Assembly: GCA_013215905.1 (NCBI GenBank)
Contig: JABSQI010000003.1
Coordinates: 1-23,689, forward strand
Reading direction: 5' to 3'
Length of the DNA: 23,689 nt
Origin: Legionellales bacterium
GTDB taxonomy: Bacteria; Pseudomonadota; Gammaproteobacteria; PIVX01
Part shown: positions 23,462-23,689 of the stretch, one piece after another
How positions within the stretch are numbered: position 1 is the first letter of the stretch
How the letters are laid out: the number at the start of each line of letters is the position of its first letter
Translations under genes and position numbers: made by a program
Notes under the pieces: model-generated
Databases searched by the model: none
Told to the model about the DNA's origin: nothing
The model's input: the letters and a program-made list of their open reading frames with translations, nothing else

Positions 23462-23689
23462 ATGGAAAATGTGTATAAATTAGTTAGCAAAGAGTTGCAA
23501 TTAATAAATAATTATATGAATGAGATTATTACCTCCCCTATACCATTAATTAGGGAGGCTAGTAATCATATTGTTGTTACAGGTGGTAAAAAATTACGCT
23601 CAATAACTTTGTTATTGAGTGCAAAATGTTTTGATTTTATTGACCAAAATATTTTAAGCTTGGCTACTGTTATTGAGTTTTTTCATATT
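23462..23689 (+). CDS. ispB: IspB-like polyprenyl diphosphate synthase, partial (3' end beyond window)
   Basis: An ATG at 23462 opens a frame of 76 codons to the window edge, beginning MENVYKLVSKELQLINNYM. It contains SPIPLIREASNHIVVTGGKKLRSITLLLSA, the conserved substrate-binding GGKxLR motif of trans-polyprenyl synthases, and ends VIEFFHI, just where the family continues toward the first DDxxD. Among these enzymes the N-terminal pattern best fits octaprenyl diphosphate synthase IspB, which makes the ubiquinone side chain; GrlA/IspA-type enzymes have a different start. No strong ribosome binding site is visible, and it lies 13 bp after ychF, so it may be co-transcribed. Confidence 0.85.
   Translation, partial: MENVYKLVSKELQLINNYMNEIITSPIPLIREASNHIVVTGGKKLRSITLLLSAKCFDFIDQNILSLATVIEFFHI

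Overview
The window is about one-third G+C chromosomal DNA from a gammaproteobacterium. It carries most of the core of a Dot/Icm type IVB secretion system (T4BSS) between two blocks of housekeeping genes. The T4BSS gene order (icmT, S, [icmR slot], Q, P, O, N, M, L, K, E, G, C, D, J, B), the protein families and the low G+C all point to the Legionellales (Legionella, Coxiella, Rickettsiella, Berkiella and relatives), most likely a host-associated or intracellular member. The genus cannot be fixed from the sequence alone.

Layout. 1-417 (minus) is the start of rsmD, cut by the window edge, divergent from ftsY (520-1470). The T4BSS genes follow on the plus strand in three blocks, each preceded by a gap of about 100-250 bp with promoter-like sequence: icmT-icmS-[FIR candidate]-icmQ (1725-3394), icmP-icmO (3492-6922) and icmN-M-L-K-E-G-C-D-J-B (7129-18008). 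After icmB, where Legionella pneumophila has tphA and icmF, lies an unrecognised protein with a cysteine-string segment (18307-19212). From 19259 to 20897 the minus strand holds the classic rplU-rpmA-obg operon. A divergent promoter region separates it from rplY-pth-ychF and the first 76 codons of ispB, which runs off the right edge.

How the genes work together. IcmK/DotH and IcmE/DotG (with DotC and DotD, not in this window) form the outer-membrane core, with IcmN/DotK as a peptidoglycan-binding lipoprotein and IcmG/DotF nearby. IcmL/DotI, IcmM/DotJ, IcmT, IcmC/DotE and IcmD/DotP are inner-membrane parts. IcmB/DotO is the VirB4-like ATPase. IcmO/DotL, IcmP/DotM and IcmJ/DotN form the coupling complex, to which IcmS delivers substrates (with IcmW, absent here). 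IcmQ and its partner from the icmR slot form a soluble chaperone pair. IcmF, IcmH/DotU, IcmV, IcmW, IcmX, DotA, DotB, DotC and DotD are not in this window and, if present, are encoded elsewhere.

Most notable points: a highly charged protein in the icmR slot that looks like a new member of the fast-evolving FIR class; a perfect 13-bp hairpin inside the start of icmJ; a two-level repeat architecture in IcmE/DotG; and a cysteine-string ORF next to icmB. No gap exceeds 300 bp. No convincing intrinsic terminator, tRNA, rRNA, CRISPR or mobile element was seen.
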